34,533 bases of DNA from positions 1 to 34,533 of the IMG/VR virus record IMGVR_UViG_3300017917_002038. One strand, written 5' to 3'. Of this stretch, positions 1 to 11,600 are shown piece after piece. Made by a program: the position numbers and the translations under genes. The notes beneath the pieces are model-generated. The model was not told the DNA's origin, did no database searches, and was given only the letters and a program-made list of their open reading frames with translations. How positions within the stretch are numbered: the stretch's first letter is position 1; every line of letters starts with the position of its first letter. This stretch comes from a virus.

Positions 1-801
1 ACCGCCACCGCCGGAATAAGGACGAGGGCCAGCCGCAGTGCCTGATCCACCATTAAAAGATGTTTGCGCAGTACCAGCTATTGACAGTCTACTAGCGCCG
101 CCGGGCCCACCTGGTGCACCACCCGAATTACTAGCTCCGCCTGTGCCATACTGTCCAACAAACACTTCAATTAAATCGCCTTTTTCAACTTCAAAGTTAG
201 TAGTATTATATAATCCTGGCGCACCAATCCCGCCAATTGATCCAGCATCCATTCCACCACCACCGCCGCCGGCGCCCCACGCATAAGCAGTTATTTTTGC
301 TTTAAAAGGCATGGTAACTTGATACCTTCCAACTGACTGCGTTCCCGGACTACGTGTGCTCCAAACTAAATCGCCAACTGAATAGTCGTATCCGCCCATA
401 CTGATACTAAGCAGTTTTTGTTCTGAAATAGTAACTGCTACGCCTCTTGGGCCGCCTGTATTGGTTGCACTAATTGTGATGGTCATTGGACCACCTTGGT
501 GATTTACTAAGGTGCTGTTACCAATTGACGTTCTTGATATATTTGCATTGTAGTTATATAAATTAATATTATATTGACCATTAATGTTCACCGATCCGTA
601 GTTGTCAACTGTACCAGTAACATAATAATTTCCAGCTTGAAGTACAATGCTTCGACGAATAGTTACACTGTCGCCGGCGCCCGAAGGCCATATTGCATAG
701 GTATTCATGTAGCTAGACCAAGAACCTGCTAGGGTAACAGCCGGTAATGTTTCGTAACCCTGTTCTACGGTAAATTCTCGTTGAATAATTCTTGTGGTCA
801 T
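1..801 (-). CDS. Glycine-rich tail fibre/adhesin protein, 3' end cut by window
   Basis: The open frame starts at the ATG at 801-799 and runs off the left edge after 267 codons, so the C-terminus is missing. The N-terminal part (about residues 1-170) looks like beta-structured virion protein. From about residue 175 it becomes extremely glycine-rich: AWGAGGGGGG is followed by GGIGAPG, GGAPGGPGGAS and a final GGGG at the edge. This pattern (a beta-strand, then 'AWGAGGGGG') is typical of the glycine-rich domains found at the tips of phage tail fibres and adhesins, where polyglycine segments present receptor-binding loops. It is the last visible gene of the tail cluster, and its start overlaps the stop of the preceding fibre gene by one base (TAATG), indicating translational coupling. 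Receptor binding is inferred from composition and position; I cannot name a specific homologue. Confidence 0.75.
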   Translation of the reverse strand, partial: MTTRIIQREFTVEQGYETLPAVTLAGSWSSYMNTYAIWPSGAGDSVTIRRSIVLQAGNYYVTGTVDNYGSVNINGQYNINLYNYNANISRTSIGNSTLVNHQGGPMTITISATNTGGPRGVAVTISEQKLLSISMGGYDYSVGDLVWSTRSPGTQSVGRYQVTMPFKAKITAYAWGAGGGGGGMDAGSIGGIGAPGLYNTTNFEVEKGDLIEVFVGQYGTGGASNSGGAPGGPGGASRLSIAGTAQTSFNGGSGTAAGPRPYSGGGG

Positions 802-1916
802 TATGGAATATATTTGAACCAGATATCGCCGTTGTCGCCGTCGCTAGCTGTTGGGTCTGCAGTACTTACAAATTTACGGCTACCGTCCCAAAACACAGAT
901 CTAGTCATTACATATTCAGTGGTAGCAATTTGCAGAGTATTTGTTCCAAATGCGGCTGTTGGAGCAGTTGGAACGCCAGATAATGCAGGACTTAGAGTAT
1001 CTGCCTTGAGTGCTAAATTTGTAGTTAATGCTATATCAACTGCTGTGTTGACCGAATCTAATCGGTTACTTAAATTTGTTATGTTGACATTGGCAGCGTT
1101 TACTCGGGCATTTGCAGCGGCAACATTAGCAATCATTGCTGTATTCACTGCCGAGGTTTGATCAACTCTGGCAGCTAAGTTAGAATAAATGGCATCCACA
1201 TTGGCTGTTAGTGCTGCATCAATGGCACTATTGATACTGTTAACCCTTGTGATTGTGTCTCTTAAAGCTATTTGCGCATTAGCAGCAGTAATATTTGCAC
1301 GTAGGTCGTTCTCTGCGTTTATTCTAGCAACCAAATTAGCATTTATTATAGCAACATTGGCTATTAGATTAGCATCGCCGTTTGTGGTTGCTCTTTGTAT
1401 CTCGCTGTCTACGTATATTTTAGTTGTAACACCAAAATTTGCTGTTGCATTTGCATCTACTTCTGCTAACCCGGTGGCGCCATTAAGATGAAGAACTCGA
1501 GTACTAACACCGTTGATGTTGCTATAAAAACTTATGTTTGCACCGTTCGTACTGTTTGTTACCTGTACATTACCGTCAAGATCTTTTACAGCGAATCCAT
1601 AAGGGCCAACTTCTAAGTTGCCACTGATATCAACATTGCCTTGAATTACACTACCCACAGTTACCCATGTATTAGCGGTAGTGTACGCTTTAATATTATT
1701 TGTATTTGTGTCAAACCACAACTGCCCTGTTATAGGGTTAGCAGGGCTGGTATTAAAACTAAAATTTTCTAGTAATCGAACAAAGTTTTCGTTTGTTTGA
1801 TCGCCATAATTTTGTACTAACCGCCCAAACAAAGTCAAACTTGTGCTAGTAGTATTTTTTGTACCATCTAGTACAACGATTACCGATCCGTCGGTTTTGT
1901 TTACAAAATATGACAT
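801..1916 (-). CDS. Tail fibre protein with coiled-coil shaft
   Basis: A 371-aa protein. Residues 1-90 form a compact N-terminal region containing GQLWFDTNTNNIKAY, a motif often seen in fibre proteins of large myoviruses and probably part of the virion-attachment domain. Residues about 165-310 are an Ala/Asn/Ile-rich heptad-like region (for example NLIANVAIINANLVARINAE) that should form a trimeric coiled-coil shaft. Residues about 315-345 carry LSGVPTAPTAAFGTNTLQIA, the short repeat-type motif common in phage tail fibres, followed by a short C-terminal domain ending GDIWFKYIP. An AGGAT ribosome site overlaps the end of the upstream gene, and the stop overlaps the start of the glycine-rich gene. 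Tail fibre is well supported by composition and position; which T4 fibre it corresponds to cannot be said. Confidence 0.8.
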   Translation of the reverse strand: MSYFVNKTDGSVIVVLDGTKNTTSTSLTLFGRLVQNYGDQTNENFVRLLENFSFNTSPANPITGQLWFDTNTNNIKAYTTANTWVTVGSVIQGNVDISGNLEVGPYGFAVKDLDGNVQVTNSTNGANISFYSNINGVSTRVLHLNGATGLAEVDANATANFGVTTKIYVDSEIQRATTNGDANLIANVAIINANLVARINAENDLRANITAANAQIALRDTITRVNSINSAIDAALTANVDAIYSNLAARVDQTSAVNTAMIANVAAANARVNAANVNITNLSNRLDSVNTAVDIALTTNLALKADTLSPALSGVPTAPTAAFGTNTLQIATTEYVMTRSVFWDGSRKFVSTADPTASDGDNGDIWFKYIP

Positions 1917-1920
1917 TATA

Positions 1921-2625
1921 TTATCCTATGCTACTTAAATTAGTTAAAGTCTGAATTCTTACTGTATAATCAATTTGAATTAAACGATTTAAACTTTTTT
2001 GCACTGGATGGAATATCACATGAGTTAACAATTTACCTGTAGTTGTTAATCCCGAACTGCCGTCCGTGCTCCTGGCTTTTAATCCCAATTCGTCGAATGT
2101 GTACGTATCTTCGAGATTAGTGCTGTTATCAAATGCGCTTTGTCCAGCTGGTTCACCATAATCCAACAAACAACTGATTACAATATCTGTGTAAATCCGA
2201 CCAGGTACATGTCTAATTTCCATTTTGTTCCTAGTTGGATCTGCGTTTAAGGCGCTGGTATTGTCGACAATTTTAGCGAATGTTGGGTTATACAGGTTAC
2301 TGTTACTGGTATTTACGTTTGGTGGCAAATAATTAATGATCCCAGTTGGATCAACTGAAGTTCCGCCATTACCAAAATGCATCTCGTAAATGTAATTTTG
2401 CCCTTTATTTGCTAGTGTGTATGCAATGGCTTCACTAATGTTTTCATAATGAATAGCATTACGTTTATCTATATAAACTTCGCCCGATTCAGGGTCAAAT
2501 ATTTTGATATGTCCCTGAACATGAATACCACCAACCTCATTGGGTTTTGCTTCTTTATCCATAGAATTTTCTTCCAAATCTTCCGTATTTTTATCCATAT
2601 TACTATTTAGTTGGTTATTGATCAT
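1921..2625 (-). CDS. Virion structural protein, baseplate/fibre region
   Basis: A 234-aa protein whose ATG overlaps the stop of the giant gene by four bases (ATGA). The first 30 residues are polar and acidic, with further in-frame Met codons at residues 10 and 21, so the true start could be slightly internal. The body contains IKIFDPESGEVYIDKRNAIH, then MHFGNGGTSVD, FDELGLKA and LLTHVIFHPV. This order (label-like beta domain, FGNGG, then FDELGLK and LLTHVIF) resembles structural proteins located between wedge and fibre genes in large T4-like phages. It might take the place of one of the missing T4 gp8, gp9, gp10 or gp11 genes, or act as a fibre adaptor; that is inferred from position only. 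No enzymatic motif is visible. Confidence 0.6.
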   Translation of the reverse strand: MINNQLNSNMDKNTEDLEENSMDKEAKPNEVGGIHVQGHIKIFDPESGEVYIDKRNAIHYENISEAIAYTLANKGQNYIYEMHFGNGGTSVDPTGIINYLPPNVNTSNSNLYNPTFAKIVDNTSALNADPTRNKMEIRHVPGRIYTDIVISCLLDYGEPAGQSAFDNSTNLEDTYTFDELGLKARSTDGSSGLTTTGKLLTHVIFHPVQKSLNRLIQIDYTVRIQTLTNLSSIG

Positions 2626-5600
2626 GGTATATAACTAGGCTCCGCTTTAATAAACTGGGCACCAATTGTGGTACTGTTTTGTAGTGTTGTTCCAAATTGT
2701 TCCCATATATTGCTTCGTAAAACCGGAACAGACGATAGAACAACATTTCCGTTTGAATTAACTGAACCCAATGTGCTTAAACTAATAACATTAGCATTTA
2801 CACTTGTTAATCCGCTAGTTAGGCTTACAAGATTAATTCTCGTACCTATGTTTGATGCTGTTTGGAATGTTCCAGTTACAAAATTAACTGGAACGATGGT
2901 ACCGTTTGTTACGCTTTGTAGCACTCTAGCGTTTCCAGTGTTAGCAAATTGTGTAATATAATCGCCAATGTTTGCTGTTATTGGTGAACTTAATACCAGC
3001 CTAAAAGTCACGTTAGAAGTAACTTTTACATTTCCATTAACGATAGTGGAACTAAAAATTTGTGCGTTTGGAACTAATTGTGCCGAGCTGCTGTCTGACA
3101 CCGTGTTCCCGGCCAATATTACATTTGCTACACCAGTACCATCAACTCCTCTTCTTATCTGGCTTAATGAGTTTAATGTTATTAACTGTATATTAGCTGA
3201 ATTTACATAAACATTGCTATTAGCATACACATTTCCAGTAGTAATATAAACATTACTATCTAAGGCTATCAATGTATTCAACGCAATATCTGTATTTGGT
3301 ACCCACGAAATAGCTGATGCATATTTTGTTGCATCGTATCGTTGATAGTAGTGAACTTTTTCTCCGTTAATAAACACTATACCAGGATTTCCAAGTGCAG
3401 CACTTGGCTCTGGTAACTTGCTAGCATCTGTTACTAAAATTTCGTCGTCGGTCAAATGTAAATCAGCCGACAATGTGGTAGTAGCATTGGCACTAATTCG
3501 AGTATACTCAACATTCGAACTTATTGGCTGGAACACTCTAAATCCGTATGTTGCAGTGTTCCCGATGGTATTACCAAATACACGCATCTCCATCGCATCA
3601 TACAATCTGCCAGGGATCAATTCTTCAGGTGCATGACTTACGTAAGCATCTAGGTATGCGCCACCAGATATGTTAATGTCTTGCGGTCTTGTGCCTAGTT
3701 CCGTATCTAAGTATGTACTGTAAATATTTGAATCTAGTACATTCTGTAAATTTAGAGACGAAATAGTTACATTTACATTACCGCCTGTGTTAATCTCTGC
3801 AATATTAGATCCAGTGGTGATGCCATTGATACTAATATTATTCGACGAAACAGCGAATTCCGGAACAGTGTACACAACATCAACAGTTATAGAATTTGTC
3901 ACAGACTGTAACACATACGCATTTGCTAACGTATTTGCTTGAGTAATGTAATCGCCAGAATTAGCAGTTATTGGACTATCTAGTAGAAGTTTATATGTTG
4001 TTTCAACCGGCTGGCCTGTTAGTACCATCGAATCTCTGTCAACTTCAACTACTGTAAAGTAACCGTTGTTTTGGAACTCAAACGGAACTAGTGCCTCAAT
4101 TCTGATAGTTTGATTAAGATCAAATCCTAGAGTCTGGAAATTAACTGCATCGACGTTACCGCTATTAATAGTTAATCCGGTGTAATTAAACGAAATAACA
4201 TTGCTGGTAATTTCAAATGCATTTGTTCTAAACTCCGGACCATCTACAGTAATTCCCGGATACTCTAATCCATTAATCAACTGTGTCAATGACTTACCAG
4301 GCATACCTGTTTCGGGTTCATAGTATGCAACTATTCTATCTGCTGCGTTTAGTAATACATTACCGCTGTCAATTCTAGTAAATCTAGTAAAGTCAAAAAT
4401 TGATTCTGTTGCAACATTGGCATTTGTAGCAAGATATGCTTGATTATTGTAGACAACAATATTTCCAGAAGTTATATAGATATTTCCAGAATCTACTAGA
4501 GTATTACCTGAAGTAATCACAGTGTTAGTATATGCAGTATTAGGTTGCCACAATACCAAGTTGCTAGTGTATGCAAATCTATCAAATTTAAGAGTTGATG
4601 TAACTGATCTAACAATGTTATAACTCAAGCTTGAATCATTTGCAAACCATTCGTTTTTCATTAATGGATATGCTGTTGCGCCAACCCCGTCACCATTGAT
4701 GAAGATATTAGGAACCGAAGTATAGCCCGAGCCCGGGTTAGTGACTGTGATTGATTTAACAGTACCGTTACCCCAAATACTAGTTATTGCTGTAGCTCCT
4801 GAGCCGCCACCGCCAGTGATTTCAACATTAGGTGGTAATGTATAGTTCAATCCAACATTGCCAATTATGTAATCTGTGATTTTAAATTTATAATTATTGG
4901 CCCACTCAGAATATAACTCTGTTTGAAACAATTCTGCATCATTGGGATTTGCTATATCTGGAATTCTAAATGTGTTATATCTTGAATCGTAAGAGCTGGG
5001 TAGATCAAAGTCCGTCCAGCTGCCTGCGGCTAGATCTTGTCTATAGTAACTAGGAACATACTCCCTAACTTGCGTTCTATACGGTTTTACTTCTTCAATA
5101 TAATCGTTATAGAAATTCTGATTGTCTCTTACATAATTTGGAAACTGCTCTAGTGTTCGTAAATTATGATATACATCGATAAAACTGGTCTTAAAGATCC
5201 AATCTGGATTTTTTTGTTCAGCAAAAATAAAGTTTATGATTGTTAAGAATAATCTGTTAAACTCAGTGCTTAAATTTCCAACCAATATTTCTCTATATAC
5301 ACTGTCGTAGATATTTTTTAATTCCTGAACAGCCTGTGGATCAAATCCTACGGAGTCATAAACTGCACTATCGTAACCGGCTCCAACTGTTACATCGTAT
5401 ACCTCTGTACTAACTTTAAAGGTACCATCCTCGGCGCCAATTAAACTTAGTGTGTTGTCTGCCTGCACTTCATATAAAAGCCATTTGCCTTGTCCGTTAT
5501 CCGATACCTTGATATAATCCCCTGCTTTTAAAGGTAAAGCTTGAATATCACTATAGATATTAACCACATAATTAATATCTTTTCCGTTTTGATATGTAGA

Positions 5601-8600
5601 ATCGTACCAGACAATGGGCTGCCAGAATAGAGTAGTTTTGTAACTTTGCAACTTAAACAATTCAAAGGATTTGTTTGTAGAGTTAAATTTGTAAATACTC
5701 CACTTTCCTTGGTAAGTTGAATCGCTAGGTATTAAAATTTTGTACCCATCGGGAAAAGCTTCAGTGTCTAAATAACTTAGATCAGTTACACTTTCTGTTC
5801 TAGCGTCAAACCCTGTGGTAGGCAGAGGATCTTCTAATAATAACGACGAAGGTGTAGTAATTAATAATATTGGGTAAGTTACTAGAATTGCGTTTAATGT
5901 TTCAACATATTCTTGAAGCGCCTTTAATCTATCCAACACCATTGTTTGGCGAGGAAAATTAAGTATTCCTAACCTGTCTTGTGCTTTTAATGCAGGGTCT
6001 GGGACTATTAAACCGTTATTATCAAATCCAACAATACTATCTTTTAATTTACTAATAGCCCTATTAGGAATAGATTCCGCGCCGGCATTTTGCTGTACTA
6101 ATTGCCATTCGCTATGCATCAAGTTACTGTTTCTAACCCCTGCAACATCCAAGTGAATAGCTACATCATTACCCACCAATTGGTCAGTTACATTATATAC
6201 TGCTACTGAGTTTGGTGCTAGCAATGCCAGGTACGGAATTCCTTGATCTTTAGGATTAGTAATGTAAGATTCTAATGACTTTACACTAACTGTTCTGCGA
6301 GCTCTGTTCACATCAACGCTTGTTTTTCCCGACACCCAGTAATAATATTTTTGATTTATTATACCGGTCGCAGGATCTACCACTGTGACAGAACTGTATG
6401 CAGTATCGTCAAGATATTTGGGAACACCGTCACCTACTGCTTCTACGTACTGACTAGGTAAGAAATCGCTTTCTACCCATTCATAAATTATTACTTGGCT
6501 TCCGGGGAATAAACTACCCCAATTTTTTATTCTATACTGAAGTATATCTTGTTCATAATCAATGAAACTTACCAACGACAAATCCCACCATGTTTTGCCA
6601 ACATGTCTATCTGCCCAATAGAAATCGGTATTGCTTATTGCCTCTGTTCTATTGGTTCTATTATAGCTTGCAGGATCATATTCTTCTTTGTAATCAAGTT
6701 CTTGATCCACGACTCCTAGCAATTTTCCTTTAGCTGGATCTAAGTAATCAAAGAAACTCAAAATGTTTTGAGAAACTGTATTGTAAAGGAATGCGCTATT
6801 TACTGCACCAATATCTACTCTAGCTTCTTTATATCTTGTTAAAGTCCATCCCGATTTGGCATTTTGATTATAATAATAATACAAGCTTCCGCCTTCAGGT
6901 ACGATGTCGAAGTCGTTTGAAACTCCAGCAATTAGATAATCTGATTTTAGATCAATTGCAGCACCAAAATTAAATCCAGTGTTTAAATTTGGACCAACTA
7001 ATTTTTGTGTAAATGCAAACAAGGACGGATTGTTAACATCTTCGTACGGGTTTGGCATTAAATTATAGATGTATACTGCGCCACTATCGGTAATCAAATC
7101 AATAAATTTAGTGCCATCACTATCAAAAGTAGTAGGAACAGCTAAAGTGGTATCAATATTAATTGGGATCTTAATATCTGCACCATCACTGCCAATAGCT
7201 AACGTTCCGCTATCTTGATCAACTTTTAAAGTTGACCCAAATGTTTCTCCTAAGGATTCTGGATGTCTTATTACTTGTACGTACCCATAATCTTCTATTC
7301 CTAGATCCTGTAACGGGGTTCCGGTGCCACCTGATACAATATTCAGTTTGCTTGCTGCAACAACTACATTGCTGTTAATTCTTAGTCGACCGTCAACTGC
7401 TTGTGCAGTTACACCAGGAATGTTTGATCCGTTGATATCAGAAACCACTCTAGAAAGACTTGTACCTGTAAATGTAACTACTCTGTCATTGATTACTATA
7501 CTTTCTCCTACTGTTACAGTAGGATTTTGCATAGTGCCAGTGACTGTACCGTATACGCGACCTACGTTTACATATCTAGTAACTAGGCCAAAACGGTAGT
7601 TTGCTTCTTTGTGTGCTGGACTTGCAACGTAAAGATTGCATCCAGTAGAACACATAGTAAGTTTTTCGCCGAATGAACCACCAGTTAAACCAGTTGTTTC
7701 TGGATAAATTGTCTGGTCTAAAATTAATTGATTACTCTCAACACGAAGTCTATTTCCGGCTGCTGGAATATCAAATCCAGCAAATTGAATGATATTTGTG
7801 CCAATTGTATAATAATCACTACCGTTCAACAACAACTTTCCGTTGTAATACACATAAAATATATTGCCTAAATTGTCAGGTAATGTGAATGTGTTTGTAA
7901 TACCATTAGTTACAAACTCTGTCACTGTTCTGTGGTAAACATAAACAGCACCGGAATTTTCTAAACCGTTTACTGTAGTTGCACTGGCACCAACAGCAAC
8001 AACCGATCCGTCTTGATTACATACCACTGCCGATCCAAATCTACTTCCTGCGTCAGATTCAGCTGACAAGGGCAAGGTATCCAACAGAGAATAGAAATAA
8101 GTTCTTTTTTGTACAGTAATACGCTCGCCAGTTACTGGCGCAACTGTAAATATAATTCGATTTGGGCCAGTTGCAACAGTGTAATCAATACCTGGCAAAT
8201 ATTCTGCTGATCGTAGTGGTGCGGTTACAATTATATCAGACGCATCAACTACTGGGAAACTCAAATTGAATGTATCAATGCCAGTTGAGCCAAAAATATT
8301 TTGAGTTACTTGTTCTCTTGGGTAATTTAGTGCGTAACAATACACTTTGTTAGCGCCTGGTGCACCAATGTACAAATATTTTGCATCGTTGCTTAATGCC
8401 ACCGATGTTCCAAACTCATCGCCGGCGCTGCCTGAACTATCTGATAAAATTTGAATTAGTACTTGATTTTCAAAAACATATACAACACCTTGTTTAGTAC
8501 CAGAGTCTGGCGCAGATACTACTAAGTAGCTAGTATTTCCGACTGTAGCTGTTGCAAGAGTTTTTCCAAAACTATCTAAGACCGGATTATTGCCCCACAA

Positions 8601-11600
8601 GAAGCCGTAGCTATCCCAGGTTTTGGCACTATTCCTTGCGTAAATGCTAACTCTTCCCGAAGAGCTATCTGGTGCACCTGCATATAGATACAATGCCGAA
8701 GGATCTAGCGCAATTGATCTACCAAAGTGATCATTGCCTGCATATTGACTTTCTCCCAGCTGAATTTTATCTTGGTAACCCCAAGGTTCTGTTTTTGTAT
8801 AAACTCCCCAATTTCCCTGACTATCTAAATTTTCAACCCAAATTTTATCATTGGTTATCCATCCTTCAGTTGGGGTATTTTCAATTACTGCTATAGGTGT
8901 TGGCAATTTGCTACTTTTTAGTTTATAAACTATTCCGTTTCCTAAAACAGCTTCGTTATCTATCAACGATTGCAAGTTGTTATAAATTGTTATTAAAAAT
9001 CTTGTACTGTCTATTATAGAGGCAACACGATAGATTCCATTATATCTTTGATCAAAATTTTTCAATGCTATTAAATCACCAGCTTCGAGTCCGTGTTCGG
9101 TGCTCATGACCAATTCTGCTTGTGAGTCAACATTGAATCTTAGTATAAAAGCTAATCCTGGTACATCAGTAGCTCGATAGACATTCCACTGACTATTAAA
9201 ATCTCGCGCAGTCCATATAGTATACCCAACACCCATATTATTAACAATGTTGGCATATTTGGTATAATCAGTTATGTTATAGATTGTGCTGTTTACATCG
9301 TCTAGGTTAACAAATCCGGCAACCGGGAAAGTCTTTAACTCAGCTGGTTGTGTAGTTGTTTCTGTACGTAAAAAATTAGCACTGAAAGCTCCGCTAATTT
9401 TGTAAACATCCAAGTCGCTGAAATTTGTAATGTCCGTTTGTGCTGTTACAGATTCGTCTGTTAACTGAAATACCGCAGGATTATTATCAAACTCAGATTC
9501 TGGCAAAACGAATTCATAGAACTGATTGATGTCTAATGCCCCGTATTCACCAACCCGAATTGCCCAGTTTTCAAAGAAATTTAATTCTGTATTGAGGTTG
9601 TTAAATTGCGCACCTTTAAGGGCATTAATGGCATTCTCGGTGCCGCCTTGTTTAATTAAACCTTGATAAAATTTACTTTGTGTAACAATGTCAATACCTA
9701 AGTTTGTAAAATATTGTCGTGGTCTGAAACCTATTAACCCGTTACTGAACAGCTGAATTTTTTCATCAAGAGGCTGATCATTGATGTCATAATATTTCAA
9801 CGATTGGCTAGCGTTTGTGGCAAAGTTGTTGATGACACCTGACCTTAATTCATCCTGTCCAATTTGTTTCCATGATATAGTTTGAAACTGGTCTGCGGCA
9901 GATACATTTTCTATTGCAGTGTAGAATCGCAATTTGTTGCTTACAATAGATCCTTTTAAGTAGTCCTTGCCTGGACGCCACTCGTCAATTTGGTCGCTAC
10001 TGTAGATGTAGCCAGGTAATTCTAAGCTGCCGTTCCAAAATCCTGTTTTAGCTCCAACTAATTTTAATCTATACTGTCGGTTTCCTGTTTCAGGAACATA
10101 TATGATATCTTTAAAGACCGTGGTGTTGTCTAGGATTAACAAATGTTCGTACTGTACTAAACTAAATTCTGCCAAACCTACAGTCTGCTCTGCTAGAGAC
10201 TTAAATGTAAACAGATTATTATCTCTAATGACTGTAAAATTATTCTTTTTGATAGGCTGATAATTTATATCAAGTACTTTACTTCCATTAGTAGTATTTG
10301 TAATTTCGTCGACTACTGCTGTTTCATTGAACACTTTCAGTGTGGTTGAAACAGGACTCAGAACAATAATATTTCCGGTTCGCCATCCCTGACTTGTCCA
10401 ATGTAAAAATTCTTTAGCACTTAATACCCAGTCTTTCTTTTCATTGAGTAAATTATCTCTATCCTCAAAAACAAATCCTTGCGCAACTAGATATCGTTGA
10501 TAACTAACTAAGAAATCTACAACTTGTTGTTTCGTATTAAATTCAAATCCGTACGGTATAGTAAATCTTTGATTTTTAAAATCCCGGTATATTGTACCTC
10601 GTTGACTGCTTACATCAATGGTATAAGCATTGTTATTTGGTAAACTAGGAATAATATAAAAATATGGATTAGTAGAATTGTATCCGCTAACTGTATAGCC
10701 GTTGGCGCTTTTTTCAACTATGACCGCAGAATATGTTACTTTGTTTAAAGGAGCTCCTTTATAAAGTTCTATACTGTAATTTTCCTCAGGAATTACAACG
10801 CTGTCGTTAATACTACTAGGGCTAACTTGTTCTGCTAACAGTTCTAAAAATCTTTTATCAGAATATCCTGCCATCTTATATGATAGCTGTACTGAAATTC
10901 TATCTAAGTTATTCTTAAGTACTGCGCCAGCATCAGAGATACCTAAGTTTTTAATATAGTCTCTAATCCAGTTTAAATATCCTGCACTACGTTCTACTTC
11001 GCCATCTGCTAGCGTGTATCCGTTGATTCGAAGAATACTGGGTTGTACATGTTGGTTATTAACCGTGTCAACAAATTGTCCAGTAATTGTACTTCGGTTA
11101 TATCTTTGTACATCGGCTAATAAAGAAAAATATCTAGCAGGTTTACCAATAGCCAATGCAAATTGCACTGCAAATGGATAATCGCTGCTTCTTCTCCAAG
11201 CCAGTTCCGTTGGGCCAATATCCCCAACTGCAAAACTTGTGTTAGCATTGGCACTATCAAAATCAGTTACTAAAAATTCCGCCGGACTGCGTAGATTTCC
11301 ATTATCGTCTACAGGTATTAACGAAGTCAACCCTGGTCTACTATATCTAAGATCAATACCTGCACGATCCCCAGCATGTATGTAGCCAGATTCCAAATCG
11401 CTCCATAAGATCATGTTTCCGCCAGTATAAGGTGCAGGACCGTATCTGTCGTTCCAGTAATCAGGTTTTTCGCTGAATCCTAACATTTCCCAAGGATGTG
11501 TATGTGGTCGATCTGTATCAAAGAAATATCTGAATACACTACGCCAGGTACCTGATAATGATTCGCCATTAACAACATCTCTAAATTTTTTATAATTCCA

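Noticed and set aside
781-1491. Plus-strand open frames opposite the tail fibre gene (up to 126 aa)
   Set aside because: They mirror the repetitive Ala/Asn-rich coiled-coil coding on the minus strand, lack ribosome sites and have composition unlike real proteins. They are antisense shadows.
1-1916. Diversity-generating retroelement target at the fibre genes
   Set aside because: I saw no reverse transcriptase, template repeat or adenine-biased variable repeat in the window. The repetitive sequence is explained by coiled-coil and glycine-rich coding; elements outside the window cannot be excluded.
2668-3636. Plus-strand frames opposite the 3' end of the giant gene
   Set aside because: The minus-strand frame is continuous with clear protein features; the opposite frames are hydrophobic or low-complexity shadows with no recognisable domain.
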